64,000 bases of DNA from Sphingomonas sp. PAMC 26605 (GTDB lineage: Bacteria > Pseudomonadota > Alphaproteobacteria > Sphingomonadales > Sphingomonadaceae). The notes below the pieces were generated by a model. That model saw only the letters and a program-made list of their open reading frames with translations, searched no databases and had not been told where the DNA came from. Both the position numbers and the translations under genes were made by a program. Below, one piece after another: positions 44,109-53,685 of the stretch (position 1 is its first letter; every line of letters starts with the position of its first letter). Location of the stretch: NCBI RefSeq assembly GCF_000241485.1, contig NZ_JH584241.1:2871788-2935787 (forward strand), in the 5' to 3' direction.

Positions 44109-45005
44109 ATGACCAGCCCCAGCTTCGGCGATCTCCGGTCCTTCGTCGCGGTCGCGGAAAGCGCCAGCTTCCGCCGTGCGGCGGATGCGCTGTCGGTGTC
44201 GCGATCCTCGCTCAGCCATGGCATCAAGGGGCTGGAAACCGATCTTGGCGTGCGGCTGTTTCATCGCACGACACGCAGCGTCGCGCTGACCGAAGCGGGG
44301 CAGCACTTGCTCGACCGCCTGCGGCCGATCCTGGGAGAGCTCGAAGACACGCTGGAAGATGTTGCGACATTGCGCAAGACGCCGTCTGGAACGGTGCGGA
44401 TCAACGCAGCCGAGCCAGCCATTCGCCCGATCCTGCGATCCGTCGTACCGGTGCTGCTCCAGCGCTTTCCGGAGGTCAGCGTCGACCTGGTCAGCGACGG
44501 TCGGCTGGTCGATATCGTCCGCGAGGGGTTCGATGCCGGCATCCGGCTCGGCAGCATCGTGCCGCGCGATATGGTCGGGGTGAAGTTCGGCGGAGAGGCG
44601 CGCTTCGTCGCGGTCGCATCGCCCGATTATCTCGCCACACATGGCAGGCCCGAACACCCGGACGATCTGCGCGATCATGCCTGCATCCGCACGCGGTTGC
44701 CGAGCGGACGCCTCTACCGCTGGGATTTCGCCCGCGACGACCGATCGCTCAGCATCGAACCCGATGGACGGCTGATCCTCGACAGTCCGCTGCTGATGGC
44801 GGAGGCCGCGGCGGACGGCCTGGGGGTCGCCTATTTGCTCGAAAGCGTGGCGAAACCGTTTCTGGAACGCGGCGCGCTGATATCGATCTTGCCGGAGTGG
44901 TGCCCTGCAGTTCCTGGCCTGCTGCTTTATTATTCCAGCGGCCGCCGCGTGCCCGCGGCTTTGCGGGCGATGATCTCGGTCATGCAGGAAATCCTGCCAC
45001 CGTAA
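44109..45005 (+). CDS. LysR-family regulator divergent from esterase
   Basis: 298 residues from the ATG at 44109, which is 9 bases after AAGGA; an ATG at 44100 abuts that site and is less likely. The winged helix reads FRRAADALSVSRSSLSHGIK, and the effector domain carries GFDAGIRLGSIV. It is closely similar in style to the LysR at 22122. It probably controls the divergent esterase gene. Confidence 0.93.
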   Translation: MTSPSFGDLRSFVAVAESASFRRAADALSVSRSSLSHGIKGLETDLGVRLFHRTTRSVALTEAGQHLLDRLRPILGELEDTLEDVATLRKTPSGTVRINAAEPAIRPILRSVVPVLLQRFPEVSVDLVSDGRLVDIVREGFDAGIRLGSIVPRDMVGVKFGGEARFVAVASPDYLATHGRPEHPDDLRDHACIRTRLPSGRLYRWDFARDDRSLSIEPDGRLILDSPLLMAEAAADGLGVAYLLESVAKPFLERGALISILPEWCPAVPGLLLYYSSGRRVPAALRAMISVMQEILPP

Positions 45006-45146
45006 TCTGATGACGAAGGTCGGCTTCCGGCCGGGGCGGATATTTCCGGCGCTTCCCACATCTCGCCCCGGAACGAGTGTGTCTGGCCGATTGCCAACTG
45101 GCGCTTCCAGGGATGGCGCAGCAGATATCTGCCCATAGCCGGGCGA

Positions 45147-47126
45147 TCAAGCCGGTCGCTCGCCAGCGCTCGATACTTCGATGCGATACGCGAACGCGAA
45201 TGACAGGAGCGCCTCTTGAACGCGCTGCTGATCGGCCGCGTCGACCCGGATCCGCACGGTCGCACCGCCGACGCCATCTTCCAGCAGGTCGACCGCCGCC
45301 TGCTCGATCCCCGTTGCGCCAATCGCCTCGCGGGTGGCGGCAACCGCTTCCCGGTATCGCAGCGTCGGCTTGTGGATCTTGCCGACCGCGGTCAGCGGCA
45401 TGGCATCGAGGATCGTGATCGCCTTAGGGATCGCCGCGCGCTCGCCGATAGCCCTGACGACGAAGTCGAGCAGCGCCGCTGCTTCGACGCTGGCATCGGC
45501 GCGCAACTGTACATAGGCGACCGGCAACTCGCCGACCCGGCGATCCGGCCGCCCTACGGCGGCCGCGATCCCGACCGCCGGATGGGAATAAAGCGCCTCC
45601 TCGATGACCGCGGGGTCGATATTGTGCCCGCCCCGGATGATCACATCCTTCGCCCGACCGGTGAGCCATAGATAGCCATCGGCATCGAACCGACCAAGAT
45701 CACCGCTATTCAGCCATTTTCGTCCGTCCTTGCGATCGATCCAGGCAATCCTCTCATGCTGCGGATCGAGGTATCCGGAAAAGATGTTGGGACCGGCGAT
45801 CGCCACGACGCCGATCTCTCCTGTCGCAGCATCATGCAGATAGCGGCCGTTCTGGTCGAGCAGAACGATCTCGATCCGTTGCAAGGGCAGCGCGAAACCG
45901 ACCGAGCCTGGGCGATGCTCGCCATCGACAGGATTGAAGGACGCACCGCAAACCGTTTCGGTCAGGCCATAGGCTTCGCATACCGACACTTGGCAGGCCC
46001 GTTCGAAGCGATGCAGGAGTTCGGCGGACAGAGGCGATGCCGCGCAGATCGCGAAGCGAAGCGACGACAGGTCACAGCCTGCGGTCCGATATTCAAGCAG
46101 CGATACCAGCAAGGTTGGCACACCACTGAACGCGGTAACGGCGTGGCGTTCGACGATTTCCCAGAAGCGTGCGACAAGACCGGGGGCGCGATACCCCTGG
46201 GGCGTGCCCAGCAGGACCGACGCGCCTTTGAGAAATGGTACGAGGCCGGTCAGCATGACCGCATTGACGTGAAACAGCGGCAGGCCACAGAACAGCACCG
46301 AGTTCTCGTCGATCGCGGAGCCGAACATGCGCTGGATCATCCAGGCATTGGCCATCGTCTGACGATGCGTGCGCACCGCGATCTTGGGCAAGCCGGTTGT
46401 CCCGCCGGTGCAGAAGTAGGACGCGACGTCGTCGGGCGATATCTGCCGACCGCTGACGCGGCGATCGGCGGTCGCCTGCGACAGGCCCTGCGCGAAGTCG
46501 TGAACGGCAATGGGTGTCGTCGCCTCGATCAGGGTGCTGATACGCTTGAACTCCCCATTCGTCGCGGACACCAGAACGACATGTTCCACGCCGGGCGCTA
46601 CCGCGAGCGCCGCAATGATTTTCGCGATGGTCGCGGGATCGACCGCCGCCGTGACCAGCACCTTCGCGCGCGCCGCGACCATCAAGCTGCCGATTGCACG
46701 CGCCTCGAGCATCGGGTTGATCGGCATGACGATTCCGGCAGCTTCGGCGCCCCATAGCGCGAAATGGGTCTCGGGCAGATTGGGCAGCAGCAGCGCCACC
46801 ACGTCGGTCGCACCGACGCCGAGGCTGTCGAACAGGTTCGCGGCGCGGGTGACTTCGCGCAGCAGCGATCGATAGCCGAGTGTTCGCGTCTCGCTGTGCG
46901 TTTCGACCGTTGCGAAATACGAGATCGCGGTTCGCTCGCCGTGGCGATGCGCCGACTGGCACAGCAGGTCGTAGCTGTTGGTCGGGAAATCCTCGGGTAG
47001 TCCCGCAGCGCCGGCCGCCGCGACATCGCTGAAGGTCCGAAGCGGCGCGTCGCCAGCGTCGCCGCCCGACGATCCGCTGCCGATATGGGCGCCAGCGCTC
47101 GCATTCCCGGTTCCAGGCACGTCCAT
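45147..47126 (-). CDS. Acyl-CoA synthetase / AMP-dependent ligase
   Basis: 659 residues from the ATG at 47126; GTG at 47162 is an in-frame alternative. The adenylation motif is YFCTGGTTGLPKIAVRTHR near residue 255, with YGLTE near 400, SGDLGRFDADGYLWLTGR near 500 and the C-terminal catalytic Lys in AVGKIHKPTL. The protein is longer than typical (about 550), with about 40 extra N-terminal residues and about 60 after the catalytic Lys. It activates a carboxylic acid (fatty or aromatic) to its CoA thioester. It is divergent from the LacI/TonB/esterase cluster, consistent with using the acid released by the esterases. Confidence 0.92.
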   Translation of the reverse strand: MDVPGTGNASAGAHIGSGSSGGDAGDAPLRTFSDVAAAGAAGLPEDFPTNSYDLLCQSAHRHGERTAISYFATVETHSETRTLGYRSLLREVTRAANLFDSLGVGATDVVALLLPNLPETHFALWGAEAAGIVMPINPMLEARAIGSLMVAARAKVLVTAAVDPATIAKIIAALAVAPGVEHVVLVSATNGEFKRISTLIEATTPIAVHDFAQGLSQATADRRVSGRQISPDDVASYFCTGGTTGLPKIAVRTHRQTMANAWMIQRMFGSAIDENSVLFCGLPLFHVNAVMLTGLVPFLKGASVLLGTPQGYRAPGLVARFWEIVERHAVTAFSGVPTLLVSLLEYRTAGCDLSSLRFAICAASPLSAELLHRFERACQVSVCEAYGLTETVCGASFNPVDGEHRPGSVGFALPLQRIEIVLLDQNGRYLHDAATGEIGVVAIAGPNIFSGYLDPQHERIAWIDRKDGRKWLNSGDLGRFDADGYLWLTGRAKDVIIRGGHNIDPAVIEEALYSHPAVGIAAAVGRPDRRVGELPVAYVQLRADASVEAAALLDFVVRAIGERAAIPKAITILDAMPLTAVGKIHKPTLRYREAVAATREAIGATGIEQAAVDLLEDGVGGATVRIRVDAADQQRVQEALLSFAFAYRIEVSSAGERPA

Positions 47127-47204
47127 CTCCCAGCCCCCCACCACGCGTTCCGCGCTGATCACACGCCGTCGCCGTATCGCACGACCTACAAGTCATCAAA
47201 ATCT

Positions 47205-47220
47205 CTGTAAAGTCTTACAG
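47205..47220. promoter_or_regulatory. Operator dyad CTGTAA-AGTC-TTACAG
   Basis: A perfect 6-bp inverted repeat with a 4-base spacer in the 218-base gap between the acyl-CoA synthetase and the LacI gene. Its inner 14-mer, TGTAAAGTCTTACA, matches 10 of 14 positions of the dyad at 48446-48459 before the TonB gene. Its outer arms TGTAA/TTACA are of the kind used by LacI-family regulators. The regulator at 47345 is the likely binder. Confidence 0.65.
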
Positions 47221-47344
47221 GCATCGATTGGGGTATCGAGGATACGAGCGGCTTCTCCATCGGAGGTGCTGGCCATGACTGCTCCGCGTTTCATGAAGGA
47301 GTGCCTCGCTTGTGAAGCGCGTGTTGTAGAGGATAGAAGCACGA

Positions 47345-48364
47345 ATGAGCAGGAAACGCAGCACACGCGCCAATTCGACCGATGTCGCACGGCTGGCCGG
47401 CGTGTCGATCGCGGCGGTGAGCCGTGCCTTTACCCCCGGGGGCAGCATCTCGCCGGAGATGGCAGAGCGCGTCCGGACGGCGGCGCGCCAGCTCAATTAC
47501 GTGCCCAACACCCTCGCCAGCAGCATCATCACCCGCCGCACCAACATCGTCGCGCTGTTGTTCCCGCCGCTGCTGAACCAGGTCTTTGCCGCCTTGCTGT
47601 CGGAGGCGAGCCTGAGGTTGGAGGAAGTCGGCAAGCAAATCCTGCTGTTTACCCCGCTCGACGAAGATGATTTCGATCGCACTCTGCAGCGCATGCTCGA
47701 ATTCCAGGTGGATGCGATCGTGGTGGGGGCCGCCCCCATCTCGAGCCGCATGGCCGCGCTGTGCCTCGGTCGCGACGTGCCGGTTGTGATGTTGGGGCGC
47801 CATGTACCCAACCTTTCGGTACACAGTGTGCGCGGCAATGCCGACGATGCGGGCACCAAGGCGGCGGATCTTTTGCTGCGCGGCGGCGGCCGGCGTTTCG
47901 GCATCATCAGCGGCCCACAGACCTTTTCGAAGATCGTGGAACGACAGAAGGCGATCGTGCGCCACCTCGCCCTGAAAGGCGCGCAGGATGAACTTCCGGT
48001 AGCGGACGGCAAGATGACCTACGACGGTGGCTATGCCGCCGCGCTCGAGCTCATGCGCGGCGACGATCCGCCGGATTCGGTGTTCGGACTTACCGACATC
48101 ATGGCGATCGGGGCAATGGACGCGATTCGGCACGAATTGGGCCTGCGCATCCCGGAAGATGTCGCGGTGATCGGCTTCGACGACATCGCCGAGGCGGCCC
48201 ATAAGAGTTACGATCTGACGACGGTTAGAACGCCGGTGCGCCAGATGGTCCAGCACATGCTGACCCTGATCGAGCCCGGTGCTGGTCTCGGCGAGCCGCA
48301 AACCATAGAAATCGACGCGCAGTTGATCGTTCGCGGATCGACCCGCGCCGTACCAGCGGCGTAG
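47345..48364 (+). CDS. LacI-family regulator of the ester-uptake cluster
   Basis: 339 residues. The helix-turn-helix reads VARLAGVSIAAVSRAFTPGG, followed by LNYVPNTLASSI. The effector domain includes FGLTDIMAIGAMDAIRHELG and VIGFDDIAEAAH. It sits between the divergent acyl-CoA synthetase and the TonB receptor, with matching dyads at both promoters, so it likely represses the group. The effector is unknown; an acid or ester product is a natural candidate. Confidence 0.93.
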   Translation: MSRKRSTRANSTDVARLAGVSIAAVSRAFTPGGSISPEMAERVRTAARQLNYVPNTLASSIITRRTNIVALLFPPLLNQVFAALLSEASLRLEEVGKQILLFTPLDEDDFDRTLQRMLEFQVDAIVVGAAPISSRMAALCLGRDVPVVMLGRHVPNLSVHSVRGNADDAGTKAADLLLRGGGRRFGIISGPQTFSKIVERQKAIVRHLALKGAQDELPVADGKMTYDGGYAAALELMRGDDPPDSVFGLTDIMAIGAMDAIRHELGLRIPEDVAVIGFDDIAEAAHKSYDLTTVRTPVRQMVQHMLTLIEPGAGLGEPQTIEIDAQLIVRGSTRAVPAA

Positions 48365-48445
48365 CGCGACCCTTCCGACGCGTCTTCGGTTACAGTGGCT
48401 GTTCGGTCTCGCGATATTGCACAATCGCCCCAGTCCTGCTAGCCA

Positions 48446-48459
48446 TGTAAATATATACA
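48446..48459. promoter_or_regulatory. Operator dyad TGTAAATATATACA before the TonB gene
   Basis: An AT-rich 14-mer with TGTA/TACA arms, 23 bases before the receptor start. Ten positions are identical to the dyad inside 47205-47220. The location near the start would allow repression by blocking initiation. Confidence 0.55.
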
Positions 48460-48481
48460 AAAAGCGATGGGGAGAGGCGAC

Positions 48482-50722
48482 GTGAAGAGGGCTCCACAGC
48501 TGTTGGGCGCAATCGGTGTTTCGCTGTTCGCGATCGCCGACGCGTCGGCCCAGGAAGCGCCGTTACCGGCGACTGCCGCTCCATCGTCCGGTCAGAACGA
48601 CGACGGACCGATACGCGATATCATCGTGACGGCGACTCGTCGGGATGAGCATATTCATGACGTTCCGGGCGCAGTGAGCGCGGTGAGCGGCGCGTTCCTC
48701 GACAGCATCAACGCGAAGAGCCTTGTCGACTTTGCGGCGTTCACCCCCGGGGTCAGCTTCCAGCAGACATCGCCCAATACCAATCAGGTCGTCATTCGCG
48801 GCGTCACTACGGGCACACAGCTCAACAGCGCGATCGGTCTCTATCTCGACGACGTGCCGATCGGATCGAGCACCCCGTTCGGTGCCGGGGCACAGGCGAT
48901 CAATGTCGGCTTGTTCGATCTGCAGCGCGTCGAAGTGCTTAGCGGTCCGCAGGGCACCTTGTTCGGCGCCAATGCGCTCGGGGGTACGCTTCGCTACATC
49001 ACCGAAGCGCCGAGCCTTGCCCGAATGTCGGGCCAAATCGAGGGCGAGGGGAGTTATACGACGCATGGCCAGGCGGGAGGAGCGATCCGCGCGGCACTGA
49101 ATGCGCCGCTTGGTGACGACATTGCCATTCGCCTCGACGGCACGGCGGAAAAGGACCCGGGCTATGTCGATGACCCGACCCATGGCCGCAACAACCTCGG
49201 CGACGCGCGGCTGTTCGAAGGGCGCGGTGCACTCCTGTTTCAGGTCACGCCAACACTGAGTGTCCAGCTCAATGGTTTTGCCGAAAGCATCAAGAGCAAC
49301 GGCTATGACGTCGGTATGCGAGACCCGATAACCCACCAGCCGACCGCGGGCGCCTATAACCAATCCTTCGCGTCCGAGACGCCGTCGCAATCCGAACTCT
49401 ATCTCGGCAGCGGCGTGATCCGCTGGGATCTCGGGGGCATCAATCTCACATCGATCACTGCCTACCAGCGAACCAGGAACCAGAGCGCGAGCGACTATGG
49501 CGTTGCCTATAGCGCGATCCTGAGCGCGGCCCTCGGCCCGGCTGGCGTCAATCCGTATGTCCTCGTCACCGACGCGACCACCAAACGCTTCACTCAGGAG
49601 GTCAGGCTGGCATCGGCGAGCGGGCGGACCTTCGAATGGGTCGCCGGCGGGTTCTTCTCCAATGAGAAGACCGGCGAACAGGTCGCCATCAGAAACAATG
49701 CCGATCCCGATGGCGCACTATTCGGCCTGTCGATCGGCCGGTTCGACCTGCCGAGCACGGCGCGGGATTTCGCGTTGTTCGCGAACGCGACGGTGCATTT
49801 CAGCGCGACCTTCGATGTGACGGTCGGTGGGCGGCAGACGTGGAGTCACCAGATCTTTTCGTCGAGCGGCACTGGCCTGGTGGTCAATCCGCTGGCGCCG
49901 GCCACGCCGGTACTGGGCAGCGGCACGTCGGATCAATCGGTGCAGACCTATTTGTTCAACGCGCGCTATCGCCCCACGAAGGCGACCTTGATCTATGTCC
50001 GGGTGGCGAGCGGCTATCGGCCCGGCGGACCCAATCTTCAGACCGGCGGCGCCGGCTCGGGCAACCAGACCTTCGCCTCGGACACGTTGTGGAACTACGA
50101 GCTCGGCGTGAAGCAGACCCTCGGACGCGGCTTTCTCAACCTCAGCGGCTATCATATCGACTGGACCAACATCCAGCAGGTGCGCAACATCGGCGGCGTC
50201 AATCAGCTGGTGAACGCCGGCAATGCGCGGATCAACGGGGCCGAAGCGTCGCTCTCCTACCCGGTGCTACCGGGGCTGACCACGCTGCTGACCGCCGCCT
50301 ATACCGATGCCAAGCTGACCACCGTGGCGCCCTTGCTGGGCCTCGACTACGAAGGCGCGCGGCTGCCGCTCTCTCCCAAGTTCAGCTTCGCGCTTGCCGC
50401 GAACTATATCTTCGATCTTTCGGCGGCGGCGAAGGGCGCGGCGAACGTCACGCTGCGCCATGTCGGGTCGCGCAATTCGGGCTATCCCGGCAGCACGGTT
50501 TCGCTTCCCTATGAGCTTGCAAGCTACAATCTGGTAGACGCCAACCTGACTCTGCGTCTGGCCGATAGCTGGCGTGTCAGCCCGTACATCAAAAACCTGT
50601 TCGACGTGCGCGGCGAGGTTTCGGCGAACACCATCACCAATCAGTTCGTGCCGAATGCGCCGGTTCCGGTCACGCTGACGCAGCCGAGAACGTTCGGCCT
50701 CGTTATTGGCAAAAGCTTTTGA
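48482..50722 (+). CDS. TonB-dependent receptor of the ester cluster
   Basis: 746 residues. GTG at 48482 is preferred because it is 4-8 bases after GGGGAGAGG and gives a normal signal peptide (KRAPQLLGAIGVS to ASAQE); an ATG at 48467 overlaps the ribosome site. The plug has DIIVTATRRDEHIHDVPGAV, then GLYLDDVPIG and RVEVLSGPQGTLFGANALGG. The barrel ends in RTFGLVIGKSF. It is of the FepA/FecA-like 'xenobiotic' class common in sphingomonads. Followed by two esterases, so an ester compound is the likely cargo. Confidence 0.94.
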   Translation: MKRAPQLLGAIGVSLFAIADASAQEAPLPATAAPSSGQNDDGPIRDIIVTATRRDEHIHDVPGAVSAVSGAFLDSINAKSLVDFAAFTPGVSFQQTSPNTNQVVIRGVTTGTQLNSAIGLYLDDVPIGSSTPFGAGAQAINVGLFDLQRVEVLSGPQGTLFGANALGGTLRYITEAPSLARMSGQIEGEGSYTTHGQAGGAIRAALNAPLGDDIAIRLDGTAEKDPGYVDDPTHGRNNLGDARLFEGRGALLFQVTPTLSVQLNGFAESIKSNGYDVGMRDPITHQPTAGAYNQSFASETPSQSELYLGSGVIRWDLGGINLTSITAYQRTRNQSASDYGVAYSAILSAALGPAGVNPYVLVTDATTKRFTQEVRLASASGRTFEWVAGGFFSNEKTGEQVAIRNNADPDGALFGLSIGRFDLPSTARDFALFANATVHFSATFDVTVGGRQTWSHQIFSSSGTGLVVNPLAPATPVLGSGTSDQSVQTYLFNARYRPTKATLIYVRVASGYRPGGPNLQTGGAGSGNQTFASDTLWNYELGVKQTLGRGFLNLSGYHIDWTNIQQVRNIGGVNQLVNAGNARINGAEASLSYPVLPGLTTLLTAAYTDAKLTTVAPLLGLDYEGARLPLSPKFSFALAANYIFDLSAAAKGAANVTLRHVGSRNSGYPGSTVSLPYELASYNLVDANLTLRLADSWRVSPYIKNLFDVRGEVSANTITNQFVPNAPVPVTLTQPRTFGLVIGKSF

Positions 50723-50759
50723 CCCGGTCTGCGATCCTGTCGACCATCGGGACGATGCT

Positions 50760-51689
50760 ATGACTCCAGCTCTCCGGCCCGATGTCCGCGCTTTTCTCGA
50801 CCTCGTTTCAGCCAGCCCGCTTGCCAGGCTGGGCGACTATGGGATCGAGGAAGCGCGCGCGATCTCGAACCAGATGCGCTCCCCGCCGCCGGATCCCGGA
50901 TCGGTGCGCGTCAGCGATACCAGTTTCACACATCCGGGTGGCGATATCGCGTTGCGATGCTACGATCCGGGCACCAGTCACACGTCGACGCCGCTGATGG
51001 TGTATTTCCATGGCGGTGGCTTCGTGATGGGCGACCTCGACTCCCATCATCAACTCTGCCTCACGCTCGCCGCGGGCGTGGGATTGCCGCTGGTTTCAGT
51101 CGCATACCGGCTCGCCCCCGAAAACCCTTGGCCGGCGGCACCCGACGACGCCGCGGCGGCGGCGCGTTGGCTGGCGGTGCACGGCGCCGAACTGTTCGAT
51201 ACCGAGACGACGGGGCTGGTGCTGGCGGGCGACAGCGCCGGCGCGAACCTCGCCGCCGTCACGGCGCGCGCGCTCGCCGACACGCCGGCCGCGTGCCCGG
51301 TGCTCGCGCAATGCCTGCTCTACCCGTGCGTCTCGCTCGATCCCACGACGCGCTCGATGCGCGAAAATGGCGAAGGCCTCTTCCTCACCAGGACCGCGCT
51401 CGACTGGTTCACGGCGCACTACCGTGCCCCGTCCGACAGCCCGCGCTACAATTTGCTCGCGTTCGATCAGGCGGGGATGCCACCCACCTTGCTCGTCACC
51501 GCGGAATTCGATCCGCTACGCGACGAGGGCCGCGCCTATGCAGCGCGGCTAGCGGAAGCCGGCGTGTCGGTCACCTATCAGGAGGTGCGCGGACATATCC
51601 ACGGCTGCTTCGGTTTCGCGCCCGCCATCCGTTCGACCAAACGGGATGTCGATCGGGCGATCGCCGCGCTTGGCGTCCTCCTTTCCTGA
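50760..51689 (+). CDS. HSL-like esterase 1 of the ester cluster
   Basis: 309 residues from the ATG at 50760, 37 bases after the receptor stop. Complete hormone-sensitive-lipase signatures: YFHGGGFVMGDLDSH (oxyanion HGGG), VAYRLAPENPWPAAPDD, nucleophile GDSAGAN near residue 160, EFDPLRDEG (Asp) and RGHIHGCFGF (His). No signal peptide. It hydrolyses short-chain or aromatic esters. Confidence 0.92.
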   Translation: MTPALRPDVRAFLDLVSASPLARLGDYGIEEARAISNQMRSPPPDPGSVRVSDTSFTHPGGDIALRCYDPGTSHTSTPLMVYFHGGGFVMGDLDSHHQLCLTLAAGVGLPLVSVAYRLAPENPWPAAPDDAAAAARWLAVHGAELFDTETTGLVLAGDSAGANLAAVTARALADTPAACPVLAQCLLYPCVSLDPTTRSMRENGEGLFLTRTALDWFTAHYRAPSDSPRYNLLAFDQAGMPPTLLVTAEFDPLRDEGRAYAARLAEAGVSVTYQEVRGHIHGCFGFAPAIRSTKRDVDRAIAALGVLLS

Positions 51690-51740
51690 CGCCGCGAGCT
51701 ATCCCAGGTGACAGACCATCCCGACCGACTGGAGAGTGAA

Positions 51741-52697
51741 ATGGATATTGTGCTTCCCAAGGCCACCAAGGACCGGGACGACGTCGCGCGCACCTTCGCG
51801 CACCTCGCCAATCTCGTCAGCGAGACGCCGCCGGCCGGCGCCGATCCGATCGCGTTCATGCGCGCTCAGGTCGAACGCTATGGCGCGGCCGAACCGGTTT
51901 CGGTTCCCGCCGATGTTGAGGTGCGCCCCGTTTCGGTGGACGGGATCGGCGCCGAATGGCTTCTGCCCGCGGGCTGGAAGCAGGGGCCGCATGCCCGCTT
52001 GGTCTATCTCCATGGTGGCGCATGGGCCGCAGGTAGCCTGAACAGCCATCGGCCGCTCGCGGCATCGCTGGCCAAGCGGCTCGGCTATCCGGTGCTGCTG
52101 GTCGCCTATGCCCTGGCGCCGGAGCACCCGTTCCCCGCTGGATTGAACGACTGCGCGGCGGCGCTCGCCTGGGCGCGCACCAACGGCCCCGAGGGCGAGG
52201 GCGCGACTGCCTCGCTGTTCCTGGCGGGGGACTCGGCGGGCGGCAATTTCGCCGCCGCCGCGACCGTCAAGGGCATCGTGGAAGGGGGGGAGGTACCCGA
52301 TCGGTTGCTGCTGTTGTCGGGGGCGCTCGAACTCTCCCACAATGAGGGGCGAGCGGGGATCATCGATCCGCTCAATAGCTTTGCGCGGCAAGAGGCGCAG
52401 TTCGAGGGGATCCATTTTCTGTACCTTCAGGAACGTGCCCAACCCTCCGATCCGCTGGTCTCGCCGCTTCAGGCGTCAGATGCTACGATTGCGCGATTTC
52501 CGCCGACGCTGCTGCAGGTCAGCAACAGCGAATTCCTCTTGTGGGATGGGCAGCATTTTGCCGCGAAGCTGATCGCCGGCGGCGTGCGGACGCAGTTGAG
52601 CGTGTGGGCCGGACTGCCGCATGTCTGGCAAATTTTCCCGTCTCTTCCCGAAACCGATGCGGCGCTGGGCGAGGCGGCGACGTTCCTCAAACCGTAA
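51741..52697 (+). CDS. HSL-like esterase 2 of the ester cluster
   Basis: 318 residues from the ATG at 51741 with GGAG 6 bases upstream; GTG at 51708 is in frame but lacks a ribosome site. Signatures: YLHGGAWAAGSLNSHRP, VAYALAPEHPFPAGLND, nucleophile GDSAGGN, SNSEFLLWDG (Asp region shifted) and LPHVWQIF (His). It is a diverged relative of the gene before it, with 51 bases between them, so probably in the same transcript. Confidence 0.92.
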   Translation: MDIVLPKATKDRDDVARTFAHLANLVSETPPAGADPIAFMRAQVERYGAAEPVSVPADVEVRPVSVDGIGAEWLLPAGWKQGPHARLVYLHGGAWAAGSLNSHRPLAASLAKRLGYPVLLVAYALAPEHPFPAGLNDCAAALAWARTNGPEGEGATASLFLAGDSAGGNFAAAATVKGIVEGGEVPDRLLLLSGALELSHNEGRAGIIDPLNSFARQEAQFEGIHFLYLQERAQPSDPLVSPLQASDATIARFPPTLLQVSNSEFLLWDGQHFAAKLIAGGVRTQLSVWAGLPHVWQIFPSLPETDAALGEAATFLKP

Positions 52698-53049
52698 GGC
52701 GGCCGACCTGCCGTTCGCGGGGCGCTCCTAAGTGCGTTTGAAACACCAGGATCGATGAGCGAGGGACGACGGACTAGCAGACCCTCGCATCATCGGGCGG
52801 CCACGCACCTCGTGCTAGGAATAGGTTTATTTCAAATCGGCTAAAGAACTGCTGTTCCTGAACGGCCTTACGCCCACAGTTGCGACGATGACGAGGACGC
52901 GCTCCAACACTTGGGAGATTGTTGGGTGCCCATCTGAGAATAATAAACCGCGTTCGACGATAAGCCGCGCACATATCGTGGGATCACCTTTGCGCGCGGC
53001 ATAATCAGCCAGAGGTGCATCGGCGACTGCCATACCTCACGAGGACGGA
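52698..53049. other. 352-base gap, no supported gene
   Basis: Lower GC than its surroundings. A minus-strand open frame (52827-53033) has no recognisable domain and no convincing ribosome site. It may be decayed sequence next to the frameshifted RidA gene. Confidence 0.4.
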
Positions 53050-53549
53050 TCAATCGGTATGGGCGACGACACGGATTTCGATAAGCTGGTCTGGATAGAA
53101 AAGCCCCGTGGTCCCGATCACTGTTCCCGCTGGCCGATGATCGCCCAGATACGCCTGGAGTATAGGAATGAGCGGATCGGATTGCTTGCGCGGGTCGGTC
53201 AGGTACACCACCAATTCGGAGATGTTCGATCGCTTGAGCTTGAAGCCCGCCAGCACTCGGTCGATATTCGCGAGAGTCGTCCGAGCTTGCGTCGCAAAAT
53301 CACCTACGCCGACGAATTTACCTTTTTCATCGTGCGAGAACTGGCCCGAGATATAGATTGTGTCGTTGATGCGGTAGCCTTGGCTGATAACCGTGTTCGC
53401 CTCGGGCGATCCCGAGCCGAAATTGAACGTCTCAACTTGGATGCGGGATTTGCCGTGCTCCCGCTTGGCGCACGCTCGGCGGCTTGCGCGGTGCCGTTCA
53501 TGATGGAACCCGCAACCAGGACCGCGGCGAAGATTTTTGAAGGTATCAT
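53050..53549 (-). pseudogene. RidA-family gene with N-terminal signal, frameshifted
   Basis: The start ATG at 53549 has AAGGA 8 bases upstream and encodes a signal peptide (MIPSKIFAAVLVAGSIMNG to AQAAE). Downstream, from about 53470, the RidA body is read in another frame: VETFNFGSGSPEANTVIS, then GQFSHDEKGKFVGVGDF, RSNISELVVYLTD and the C-terminal LIEIRVVAHTD, ending at 53050. One base is missing (or two extra) in the segment 53455-53475. No alternative start exists for the second frame. Either it is a dead gene or there is a sequencing error. A secreted RidA protein would be unusual, since most are cytoplasmic imine deaminases. Confidence 0.8.
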
Positions 53550-53685
53550 ATTGAGTGTCCTTGTGGTGTTTGCTTGACCGAGCCGGAGAAGGAAGGGTGC
53601 GCTAAGCGCGTTCCGGTTATGGCGGCGTTTGTTGCTTGCGAGATATCGACCGACATGCATCCCCGCGTCGCACGGGATCATCGCG

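Noticed and set aside
52827-53033. 68-codon minus-strand frame
   Set aside because: No ribosome site, no domain and no coding-style third-position bias; probably decayed sequence.
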